Below are positions 41,365 to 50,500 of a stretch of DNA of 51,458 nucleotides, piece by piece. Made by a program: the position numbers and the translations under genes. Source of the stretch: Fidelibacterota bacterium (GTDB lineage: Bacteria; Fidelibacterota; Marinisomatia; Marinisomatales; SCKK01). Positions within the stretch are counted from its first letter, which is position 1. The number at the start of each line of letters is the position of its first letter. The stretch lies in contig SCKK01000023.1 in NCBI GenBank assembly GCA_004124475.1, positions 1 through 51,458 on the forward strand. Reading direction: 5' to 3'. The notes beneath the pieces were generated by a model. That model did not search any database. It was not told the DNA's origin and saw only the letters and a list, made by a program, of their open reading frames with translations.

Positions 41365-43185
41365 ATGAGATTCAGGTTGGTTTATCTTTTGTGTGTATAC
41401 TTATATTTTATAACACAAATATGTGCGCAAACTGCCGAGCGCCGTAATATAGCAGTCGTCACTTTTGATGCCCGGGGGGTTTCACCCATAGAAGCTGAAG
41501 CTGTGGCTGATCGAATCCGCAACGAATTCACAAAAGCTGATGTATATCAGGTAGTAGAACGGGGTTTGATGGAGGAGATCATGGAGGAACAGGCATTTCA
41601 GTTGACGGGGGCTTGTACAGAGTCATCCTGCCTCGTTGAAGTGGGCAAAATTCTGGCGGTTCACTTTATGGCAGGTGGCAGCGTGACGAAGGTAGGAAAT
41701 TTGTTTACCATCGAGGCAAGAATTGTTGACGTGGAGAGCGGAAAGATCGTTCAGAACGTTATCGAAGATTACTTGGGACCCATCGAAAATTTGATGGTTC
41801 ACACGACCAAGATTGTTGCTAACAAATTAATGGGTCTTGAAGAGGAGTTTAAAGCTGTCATGTTAGGAGGCACCAGCGACTTGTTAGTCAAATCAAATCC
41901 TTTCGGAGCAACTATCTACATTAATGACAGTCCTATTGGCGATATAACCCCCTACACCATCCAGGGACTTATTGAGGGGGAGTAAAGGATTAAAGCGAAA
42001 AAGGGAAACCTTGTAGGAGAGAAACTCGTCCTTCTCAAGAAAAATGAGATTAAAGAAATCGTGATCAATCTGGAACTCGAAAAATTCCTAATCCGATTGT
42101 ATTCCACCCCGACGGGAGCGGAAGCCTATATCAATCGCAAGAAAATAGGTCAGACACCTGTGGATTTTACTGTTACCAATACTACCCTGGACTATATAAT
42201 TGAACTACGGAAAGACCTATATAAGACGGTTGTGGATACGGTTATTTTCCAAAAGAACCCGATGTTGAGAATGAATATGAGTCTGGTTCCCTGCGGTAGG
42301 ATTTTTATTCCGGTCAACCTTTCTGGTGTTAATATGTATCTTGACGGGATGCCTGTAGAAAATTACCTCTACTATGATGAGGTTAAGGGAATGATAGATC
42401 AGATGGATTTTGGAGATTACATGGTTAGAATGGAGAAACAATATCACCACCCATTCGAAACTACTGTTTCTTTGACAGAGTCACTGCCCGAAAAGATCAT
42501 CATCCCCAGTTTTGATAAGCTGGAATCCGTCCTCACTCTACTGAACGGTTCTGCTGACGTGGAGGGGCAAATCATTGGCGTTGGAGCTATCATCCGTTAT
42601 TTCAGCATTGCTGCGAATGACAAATCTCCCGTAACCATTACATACGGAGATTACCAAATCACGGCAAAGGCAAAGGGATTCTTACTGTTTAGAGAGAATG
42701 TAAAAGTCTTTTCTCAGGAGCCGCAGACTATTCATTTACGTTTGATACGCCCCGATCAAAAGAAAGCGATAAGACGATCTTTATTGTTTCCTGGTGTGGG
42801 TCAGATCTACTCACTGCAACATTATAAAGGAGGAATTCTTGCTGTTGTCATGACAGCCGGTATGTCCTGGGCATATAATTCTTGGAATAATTACTCTCCT
42901 GAATTGGATCGATATGATGAATACAACAAGAATTACATGAATGCAACGACTATTAATGATATGAACAAATATAGGGTTCTCGCAAATGATAGCAGGGATA
43001 AATTGAATTCTTATCGCATTCAGTTATTGTCTGCTATGGAAGTGAGCGTGGTGACTTATGTTCTGAATCTTGTCGATATTACATGGCTTTATCCGTATAA
43101 ACAATCGAGCAATAGTCTAAGTCTGTATTATAACGGAATGGAAAGTGGTGATTTGGTTTCGATCCATTATTTTTGGGAGTTTTGA
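41365..43185 (+). pseudogene. LpoB/CsgG-like plus PEGA repeat protein gene with in-frame TAA
   Basis: One frame of about 606 codons is cut by a single TAA at 41983-41985, between IQGLIEGE and RIKAKKGNLVGEKL. Before it are a signal peptide (LLCVYLYFITQICAQ), a CsgG/LpoB-like domain (RNIAVVTFDARGVSPIEAEAV, ESSCLVEVGKIL) and the first PEGA domain (LLVKSNPFGATIYIN). PEGA domains usually read GEYRI, so the TAA probably replaces Tyr (TAT/TAC). After it come a second PEGA domain (LYSTPTGAEAYINRKKIGQTP), a beta-rich part, and a C-terminal region with LLFPGVGQIYSLQHYKGG as in DUF5683-type proteins. The rest looks intact, so this is a fresh lesion or readthrough. Confidence 0.8.
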
Positions 43186-43186
43186 T

Positions 43187-44092
43187 GTGATTTGTTCATT
43201 AGCCACCTCCCGAGATTTCGGGATCGTTGCCCCCTATGGTGCGGGAAGGTCAGGCACTACTCCCCACAGGGTCCTTCGGACAATACTCCAGTTATTCGTA
43301 TTAATTCTTTTTCTTTCATCATGCTCCATCCTTGAAGGTCCGGAAGAAATCTCCAACCCCATGGATCCCAATGACCCGGATTTCGCACCCCCTACGGTGA
43401 CGTTTCTACAAGCGCCAGTCGAAGGAGAAATTGTTGATACTTCTTATGTCACTTTTGAATGGGAAGGTAACCAACCCAGTATGAATTTTTCTTACAAAAT
43501 GGATAACAATGACTGGACTGAATGGTCTACTGAAAAATCGGTGGAATTCAATTATTTGGATGAGAGCAGTCACTCCTTTGAGATTAAATCCCGTTATTTT
43601 AACGGGGTGGAATCGGACATGCCTCAAAGGATCCTTTTCTCGGTCGATGATGTTCAGGGACCTGCATTGATTTTTTTTCCGAGGCTATCTATTGTTACTT
43701 CAGGATTAATGTTTTCTGTGGAAATTATGGCGGAAGATGTAGCAAATCTTGCAGGGGCGAAAGTGGTAGTCAATTTTAACCCATCCTACCTTCAGGTTCA
43801 GGAGATAATCGTCTATGCGGACGATAGATCAATTTTCAAAACAAATGGGGGGACAGTTATACCGTTTTACGAGTATAACAACAGTGAGGGCAGCTTGAAG
43901 ATAGAATCCGGGGTAGCCACAGGTGATCCACCGGGTGTGGATGGTACGGGAGCAATTGCATTCGTGATGTTCCAAACAACAAGTAGAGGTACAACAGAAA
44001 TCGTTTTTAATACTTCGTCTGAAATGAGGACCCCGGATAATGAGAGTATCTTATTATCTGAGATAGTGGAGGGAGTTGTTATTATTGAGTAG
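43187..44092 (+). CDS. Lipoprotein with cohesin-like domain and repeat-derived N-terminal extension
   Basis: 302 codons from GTG 43187, chosen because GGGAG lies 7 bases upstream and no in-frame ATG, GTG or TTG occurs before the signal core. The signal peptide (LQLFVLILFLSSCSILEG, lipobox LSSC) is preceded by about 35 odd residues encoded by dispersed-repeat sequence (43205-43283). A fibronectin-like segment follows (TSYVTFEWEGN, about 80-150). Then comes a cohesin-like domain (VEIMAEDVANLAGAKVVVNFNPSYLQVQEI, ATGDPPGVDGTGAIAFVMF). It is an outer-membrane or periplasmic lipoprotein. The partner is unknown. It starts one base after the stop of the PEGA gene. Confidence 0.72.
   Translation: MICSLATSRDFGIVAPYGAGRSGTTPHRVLRTILQLFVLILFLSSCSILEGPEEISNPMDPNDPDFAPPTVTFLQAPVEGEIVDTSYVTFEWEGNQPSMNFSYKMDNNDWTEWSTEKSVEFNYLDESSHSFEIKSRYFNGVESDMPQRILFSVDDVQGPALIFFPRLSIVTSGLMFSVEIMAEDVANLAGAKVVVNFNPSYLQVQEIIVYADDRSIFKTNGGTVIPFYEYNNSEGSLKIESGVATGDPPGVDGTGAIAFVMFQTTSRGTTEIVFNTSSEMRTPDNESILLSEIVEGVVIIE
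43205..43283. repeat. Dispersed repeat in the lipoprotein 5' coding region
   Basis: Contains CCTCCCGAGATTTCGGGATCG and, at 43262-43283, a 22-base block (CCCCACAGGG...TTCGGACAA) that is identical to 45116-45137. Confidence 0.75.
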
Positions 44093-44154
44093 GAAAAATA
44101 ATAAACCTTGATCGTTTGGGAATGGTGGTAAAAACAAACTTGGAGGTGAAAAAA

Positions 44155-44349
44155 ATGGATAAGGAATATGAATGGCTAATGCAGCATCCTGAAGAAGAAG
44201 CGAAATACAGAGGAGAATGTATTGCGGTTGTTGGGAGTAAAATTGTGGCTCACGGGAAGGATTCAAAGAAGGTTTTGGAAGAAGCGAAGAAGTACTCTGA
44301 TAAACCCTTAATTGCCTATGTTCCTGAAGAAGAGGTTTTGATTTTTTGA
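44155..44349 (+). CDS. DUF5678-family small protein
   Basis: 64 residues from ATG 44155, preceded by TTGGAGGTG. An upstream in-frame start at 44116 would only translate the ribosome site. The sequence MDKEYEWLMQHPEEEAKYRGECIAVV, then GSKIVAHGKDSKKVLEEAKK, then PLIAYVPEEEVLIF follows the DUF5678 pattern (Y-GK-IAVV...VAHG...A...P-VP). Members are small cytosolic proteins of unknown function, often near toxin-antitoxin or mobile genes. A TumE-like pair lies just downstream. Confidence 0.75.
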   Translation: MDKEYEWLMQHPEEEAKYRGECIAVVGSKIVAHGKDSKKVLEEAKKYSDKPLIAYVPEEEVLIF

Positions 44350-44430
44350 GTAATGTTTCGTTTACTAATTTGACTTTCATGGAGTTTTGATGCATATTTG
44401 AAATAAGGGCTAATGAAGGAGAAAAACGTT

Positions 44431-44754
44431 ATGCAAACTGTGTCGAAGAAAATAGAAGATTACGCAAATGATTTGGTTCCGGAAGGAAACATTGAGTTCA
44501 AATTTGAAAAACTGATCGAAAATGAACTCATCCGCAGATTAATTCGTTTCCGGCATGTTATTAGATTATTAGAGAAGAAATATGGAATGGATTTCAACAC
44601 TTTTAGGGAAAGAGAAGTGGTGAAGCAGATGAAGTATTCCTTTGAAGTGGAAAATGATTTTTGCGATTGGGAGATGTCTTTGGATGGAATTAAAGCGATT
44701 GAGGGACAATTGAAAGAATTAAGGCGAGACATGAATGAACATAAAGAAGGTTAG
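44431..44754 (+). CDS. Putative antitoxin of a TumE-like (DUF6516-type) pair
   Basis: 107 residues from ATG 44431. The earlier in-frame ATG at 44413 overlaps AAGGAG, which is the ribosome site of 44431. Helical protein with RHVIRLLEKKYGMDFNTFRE and YSFEVENDFCDWEMSLDGIKAIEGQLKEL, a pattern I associate with the antitoxin partner of TumE/DUF6516-like toxins (KYGMxFxxF...ExDxxxWE). It overlaps the next gene by 20 bases, as toxin-antitoxin genes often do. Assignment is by resemblance only. Confidence 0.5.
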   Translation: MQTVSKKIEDYANDLVPEGNIEFKFEKLIENELIRRLIRFRHVIRLLEKKYGMDFNTFREREVVKQMKYSFEVENDFCDWEMSLDGIKAIEGQLKELRRDMNEHKEG

Positions 44755-45088
44755 GCATCAGATTGTTACCGCGGCAAGGGATTTTCCAGTCATAAGTTCG
44801 ACGGAATTGATTGATGAGACAAATTATGCTGTCAAATATCACTTGATTATTGACCAATTGACGTTCGTTCAAGTCTACCACAATGTTGATACGGACACAA
44901 TCAGTTACGTACTCGTCCGAAGCCTTTCGAGAATATATGGCAGGGATTGTTGTGATTGAGTATGGCACAAGCACCCTTTCGAAGATCCTCACACCCACGA
45001 TTTCTCCATAGATGGACAAAAGCCTACCAATATTCAAATGTTCTTGCAGGAGGTTGAGGCGATTCTAACAACAGAACATCTACTATGA
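44735..45088 (+). pseudogene. TumE/DUF6516-like putative toxin with in-frame TGA
   Basis: ATG 44735 opens MNIKKVRHQIVTAARDFPVIS, then YHLIIDQLTFVQVYHNVDTDTISYVLVRSLSRIYGRDCCD, then TGA (44957-44959). The same frame continues VWHKHPFEDPHTHDFSIDGQKPTN and FLQEVEAILTTEHLL to TGA 45086-45088. The conserved WHxHPFEDPxxH tail after the stop shows that the full protein (about 117 residues) was ancestral. The truncated product would lack the histidine tail. A toxin role is by family resemblance. Selenocysteine is unlikely, because the family has no Cys there that I know of. Confidence 0.6.
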
Positions 45089-45115
45089 AGCAATGTGCAT
45101 ATAAAATGAACCTTT

Positions 45116-45137
45116 CCCCACAGGGTCCTTCGGACAA
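45116..45137. repeat. 22-bp repeat identical to 43262-43283
   Basis: CCCCACAGGG...CTTCGGACAA. Exact copy of the block found in the lipoprotein 5' coding region 1.9 kb upstream. Confidence 0.85.
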
Positions 45138-45192
45138 AGGATCGTTATGATAAGGTTTGGAATCATAGGGGAATTTGGAGATAGAGTCACCA

Positions 45193-45465
45193 ATGCCGAT
45201 TAGAGCACTCATCCTATTCTATCTGTTTTTATCATCTGTATTGTACAGTTACGATAATACACATCCCAGACGATCACGCCACGATTCAGGCAGGAATTGA
45301 AGCTTCTACTAATGGTGACATCATCGTTATCCACGCCTCGCAAACTGGATTGAGTATGAGAACTTACAGCTACGATAGTGGAGCCAGAACTGCCCAATTT
45401 GACCCTGTGATCGATTTTAAGGTTAAGGAAGTCATGATTGATATGATTAACTCAGGAAGAGACAG
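45193..45465 (+). pseudogene. Relic of an exported beta-helix/Big_5 protein
   Basis: ATG 45193 opens a signal peptide (MPIRALILFYLFLSSVLYS). After a frameshift near 45255 a second frame reads IPDDHATIQAGIEASTNGDIIVI, the usual start of FCB parallel beta-helix proteins. It is fused directly to HASQTGLSMRTYSYDSGA and AQFDPVIDFKVKEV. That last part matches residues of the giant protein at 47521 (HASQTGLHTGAYSYDSGTKTA, FYPDTDFNVGEV). It is an internally deleted, frameshifted paralogue. Confidence 0.7.
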
Positions 45466-45525
45466 TTGTACCCAAAGTACCTTGATACATCACCTCTCAA
45501 CAATAGATACTATAGTAAAGAAAGA

Positions 45526-47367
45526 ATGAAGATCCTCACCCTACATACGAAAGACGCAAATTTATTTCTTTCAAATCTGAAACAGGAGGGGCTCGTTGTT
45601 CTAGCAGGCTCAGCTATTTCTTGTTGGGAACCGTCTTCTTTATTCTCGGGACATCAGTTTACTCAAGAAATGTTCAATCTACTTTTCACACCATCCTTTT
45701 TGAAGAATAATGCTAATGATGAAGAAATAACAATATTGAAAGAGTTCTTTGAAGCAGTTCCTTTTGAGCATTTACTCGAGAGGTACCCCAACGGCAAAAA
45801 ATTAGCTCATATTCTAAAAAGTTATTTCTCGATAGATAGGTTTAATCGTATACACGAAGTACTTGCGAAGGGACTTATTCATGGTACAATTAAAGGGGTT
45901 ATAACGACAAACTATGATCTCTGTTTCGATAAAGTCCTGAGACTCAATTCAAGTTCAACTAACTCAAAACCATATACCCAATTTAAGCGGGTAATAACTG
46001 TCGAGGATCATAAAAACGTAAAGTATAACATAGAAGATGCAAGAATATACTTTAAAATCCACGGAAGTGCCGATGATAATTCAGGGGAAACTCTGGTTTT
46101 TACACTGACTCATGAGAGCCTTCTGCCGAAATGGAAACGCGAAATTCTATGGCAGGTCCTTCAAAATAATTCCTTATTAATTATAGGTTATTCTGGTACA
46201 GATTTTGAAATTTGTCCAGAAATTGAACGCATCCCACTTAAACAGATAATTTGGAATTGGAGACAAACAGATACCAAAAGTCTCAATTTCCCCAGCAACA
46301 ATGCAGAAAGGATTTTACGTAACAAATCTGGAACTGCATTGATTGGAGACATGAAAGAGTTGCTTTCCTATTTATTTACAGAAAGAATTGAAGCGAATTG
46401 GAATCCTAAAGGATTGGACAAAGTAATATCTCAACTCAGATCTAAATCTGAGATTGAAATTATGGAATGGAGAGCTTCTTTACTCAACAGTATGGGGTTT
46501 CCTTCATTAGCATTTAAATCTAGTGAAATACTACTTGCATCATTTTCACGTGAAGCAATGAATACGGACTTTATCCAAGCCGAACGTCAAAAGGCGCAAT
46601 CGCTATTTCACCTTGGGAAATATCGTGACTCAGCATATCTTTTTCGTAAAGCAGCCAAGCAAGCGAAGGAGCTTGACCAAAAGGATATCGAGGCTAGTCT
46701 GCTATTAGATGTAAGTTCGTCTTATAGAGCCTATGGAACATTTTTGAGATCAATTTACAATACTATAATTGCTCGTAGAATTGCAACTATTATACCTGAT
46801 AGAGAAATATCAAAACGTATAATGGGTAAAGTGTTTCTACGGTATGCTTTAATGATGAGAGAATTTTATAGAATATCAAAATTCATGAGAATATTATTTT
46901 TAACTAAGTCGATTATCATTGGGGAAATGAAGCATCTTTTAAAGATAGCTTCTTCTCGTGCTATAGAAACAGGCAATTGGCATGATTTCTATCAAACAAG
47001 ACTAATAGCAGACCAAGCAGAGATTTCTATTTCTTTCGATAGTACCGATTACTATGAGCCACCACCTACGAGAGATGCGTATACACAATTAGGGTACGCA
47101 ATCCCTATATCTACTTCTAAAAGACAAGAACTAAATAAGTTGAAAAGACCATTGACATCAGATGAAAAGAGGGAATTATCATCAAATTTGAAAAAGAACG
47201 AAGTTACCGAAAATTTTCCCGAAGCTTGGAAAAATCTATGGTTTGGTATCACTCGAATTACAAAATGGAGAAAAGACAAACAGATTTGGAGGAAATTCTT
47301 AACTAACTATTTTTACTGTCAATATACCGTTGGTATGAGGTTACTTAAGCCTTTCATCGGAGAATGA
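45526..47367 (+). CDS. SIR2-like domain protein with helical-repeat C-terminus
   Basis: 613 residues from ATG 45526. A TTG at 45466 would add 20 unlikely residues. The N-terminal SIR2-like domain (about 1-290) shows VVLAGSAIS, GVITTNYDLCFDKVL, YFKIHGSADD and LLIIGYSGTDFEICPEI, the NAD-binding and catalytic-His layout of SIR2_2 proteins. The C-terminal half (about 300-613) has TPR-like helices (QAERQKAQSLFHLGKYRDSAYLFRKAAKQAKELDQKD). SIR2-like domains in bacterial immunity (for example ThsA, DSR and SIR2-HerA types) are NADases triggered by phage. The local context, with a toxin-antitoxin-like pair and remnants, suits a defence role. No obvious partner gene is adjacent. Confidence 0.78.
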   Translation: MKILTLHTKDANLFLSNLKQEGLVVLAGSAISCWEPSSLFSGHQFTQEMFNLLFTPSFLKNNANDEEITILKEFFEAVPFEHLLERYPNGKKLAHILKSYFSIDRFNRIHEVLAKGLIHGTIKGVITTNYDLCFDKVLRLNSSSTNSKPYTQFKRVITVEDHKNVKYNIEDARIYFKIHGSADDNSGETLVFTLTHESLLPKWKREILWQVLQNNSLLIIGYSGTDFEICPEIERIPLKQIIWNWRQTDTKSLNFPSNNAERILRNKSGTALIGDMKELLSYLFTERIEANWNPKGLDKVISQLRSKSEIEIMEWRASLLNSMGFPSLAFKSSEILLASFSREAMNTDFIQAERQKAQSLFHLGKYRDSAYLFRKAAKQAKELDQKDIEASLLLDVSSSYRAYGTFLRSIYNTIIARRIATIIPDREISKRIMGKVFLRYALMMREFYRISKFMRILFLTKSIIIGEMKHLLKIASSRAIETGNWHDFYQTRLIADQAEISISFDSTDYYEPPPTRDAYTQLGYAIPISTSKRQELNKLKRPLTSDEKRELSSNLKKNEVTENFPEAWKNLWFGITRITKWRKDKQIWRKFLTNYFYCQYTVGMRLLKPFIGE

Positions 47368-47520
47368 TTCCTGTTTTAATAGTACTGAATAGTTTGGAAA
47401 TCTTGGAACTTGACATTGAGGAATTAAACTTTTTTAGGAGGTTTCCAATAGTTTCGAGTCCGATGTGGAGGTCGCTGTAACAAACTTGGATCCAGGTTCA
47501 AATAAATAAGCTACTTGCAA

Positions 47521-50500
47521 ATGAATAAACGCACTAGAAACTCACAGTATAGTTGTATCCTATGTAAGCCAGTAATGATTCTAGTATTTATTCTAACTGT
47601 GGGAGCGGAATTAAGCGCCCAAACTGAAGTAAGCGGAATCATTTCTTCCGACACAACTTGGACTCAGGCGATGAGTCCTATTATCATTACCGGCGAAGTA
47701 ACGGTGAACTCAGGCGTCACTCTGACCGTAGATCCAGGTGTGACCGTGCTGTTAAATTCTGGCTTATCTCTTACAATTGATGGCTCACTAAGAGCAATAG
47801 GAACAGTAACTGATTCCATTACATTTACCGCAAATACTGCGACACCTATGCCAGGATTTTGGGGAGGTGTTGTTTTTAATAGCAGCAGTAGTAATGATAC
47901 TCTAGAATATTGCAAAATGGAGTATGGCTGGCAGGTTATTACTGTCTACTCTACTAGTTCAATATTAATTAAGCACTGCATGATTATCAACAATGAAGAT
48001 AGGAGTATACATCTTCGAAATGGTGCTTCTCCGACAATTATGAACAATATAATTTCTAACAATGGGTATGGAATAGTAGGTTGGCCAAACTGCTCTCCTC
48101 TTATTGAAGATAATATCATTACCAATAATTCAGTACATGGGCTCAATTTCGATTTTTCATCCAATCCTACTATTAGGGGGAATGTCATCTCAAATAATGG
48201 TTGGGGCATTGTTGCTGTAAATAATTGTTCTCCAATAATTGAAGATAATATTATACGGAATAATATAGGCGGCATCTATACGTATGGCTACGCCTCTCCT
48301 ATGATTATTCACAATACCATAACTGGTAATCAATATGGTATTTATAGCAATTATGAGTTTTCGCCCGAAGAAGGGACTTGGCCGCCGATTTATTATAACA
48401 ACATTTATGCAAATGTATATAACTTTTACAACCGTACAACACAAAATGTTGATGCTGCTTCCAACTGGTGGGGTACCACAAACACTGACTCCATTGATGC
48501 TCATATATGGGATTATAACGATGACCAGAGCGCAGGTACGATAAACTACACGCCTGTACTCAACGTTCCAGATACTGATTCCCCTTCCATTCCCTATTAC
48601 ATTTCCATATCCCGTGATTCCCTCAATTTTGGCCTAACAAGAATGGACAGTACAAAGAACCTTCAATTTAATGTTTATAACTATGGTACCGATGGAACAC
48701 TTGAGGTTACAAATATTACTTCGTCGGGTGGAGAGTTTGTTCCAACGCCAACTAGTGCATCTATTTCACCGGGAGATGCCTCAACAATAACGATTAATTT
48801 CACCCCTACCGACATGCTCACCTATTCCGATAGCCTCACTATTTTCAGCAATGACCCAAACAATCCTCAAGTTACACTGTATGTTTCAGGCACAGGCGAT
48901 CCCATTGTCGCTCACACCCCTGCACAAAATGCGTTAAATGTTTCGCAAAGCACCGACATTTCCGTTACCTTTGGAGTAGCTATCAATCTCGCCACCATCA
49001 ACGCCAACACTTACGTTATCCACGCTTCTCAAACGGGATTGCATACTGGTGCTTACAGCTACGACAGCGGGACAAAGACAGCAACATTTTATCCTGATAC
49101 GGATTTCAATGTTGGTGAAGTTGTGAACGTGACACTGACAACAGGAATACAAAATATACTTGGCAACCCGATACCGAATTCATACAACTGGAGCTTTACA
49201 ATAGAATCTATTGATGGAAGCGGTGTGTTTGCAGTAGCTGAAGATGTGGGCGTCGGGAGTACTCCGACATCGGTCACATCAGGCGATTTCGATGGTGATT
49301 CAGACTTAGATCTGGCCGTAACGAATGGGAATTCAAACACAGTGTCAATCTTGATAAATGATGGGAGTGGAAATTTTACGCAAACAACCACGTTAGGTGT
49401 AGGAGGTTATCCGAGATCTGTAAGCGCAGGTGATTTTGATGGAGATGGGGATATGGATTTGGCTGTTGCGAATGAATCTTCAAACACAATCTCAATCTTG
49501 AAGAATGATGGTAATGCAAATTTTACTCAGAGCTCAACATTGGGTGTTGGAAGCGGCCCTTTTAGAGTATCCATAGGAGATTACGACGGGGATGGGGATT
49601 TGGACTTAGCTGTCCCAAATCATGGATCGAACACAGTCTCTATCTTGGTGAATGATGGAAGTGGAAGTTTTACGGAAATCTCAACCGTGGATGTTGGAAA
49701 TCAACCAGTTGGAGTAGCAGCGGGCGATTTGGATGGAGATGGGGATTTAGATTTAGCTGTGTCAAATTGGGGTGGGGGTTCGGGCACAACAGTGTCAATT
49801 TTAATGAATGACGGAAGTGGGAGTTTTACACAAAGCTTTACAGTTGTCGTCGGAAGTGGACCTACTGGAGTATATTCGGGAGACTATGATGGGGATGGGG
49901 ATCTGGATTTGGCGGTTGCGAATCAATATTCAAACACACTCTCAATATTAACGAATAATGGGACTGGAAGTTTTACAGAAAGCTCAACGATCGAAGTCGG
50001 CAATTATCCGGCTCGGGTAACTACAGGTGATTTCGATGGAGATGGGGATCTTGACTTGGCAGTGGCAAATTGGGGTCAGGGCTCAGGAACAACAGTCTCA
50101 ATTTTGACGAATGATGGCAGTGGGAGTTTTACCAAAAGCGAGGTGCAGGTACGGAATGGTCCTATTACACCAACCGCAGCAGATTTTGACGGTGACGGTG
50201 ATTTGGATTTGGCAGTTTCCAATTCGGGTTCAAACACGGTCTCAATATTGGAAAACTTGCCTGTGGTTCAGGACATCGAGGTCTCGACAACTTTGCTAAC
50301 ATTCGGAGTGATACAATCAAACTCATCAAAATCCTTAACCTTCCGGATTTTCAATCAGGGTGGCTTGAATCAACTCAATGTTTCGAGTATTAGCGGATCA
50401 TTACCCTCTATCTTCTCAGTGACTCCTTCTTCGGGTATCATCAATGCGCAGGACACTCTTACGATTACGGTAACGTTTACACCTTCAGAAGGGATTATCT

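Noticed and set aside
16258-41985. Reassignment of UAA (for example to Tyr), since Tyr would fit at the three TAA interruptions
   Set aside because: Many intact genes here end in TAA without sensible extension, and TAG and TGA lesions occur too. Ordinary decay explains all of them.
44957-44959. Second selenocysteine codon in the TumE-like gene
   Set aside because: No family Cys is known to me at this position and the gene is accessory. A nonsense mutation is simpler.
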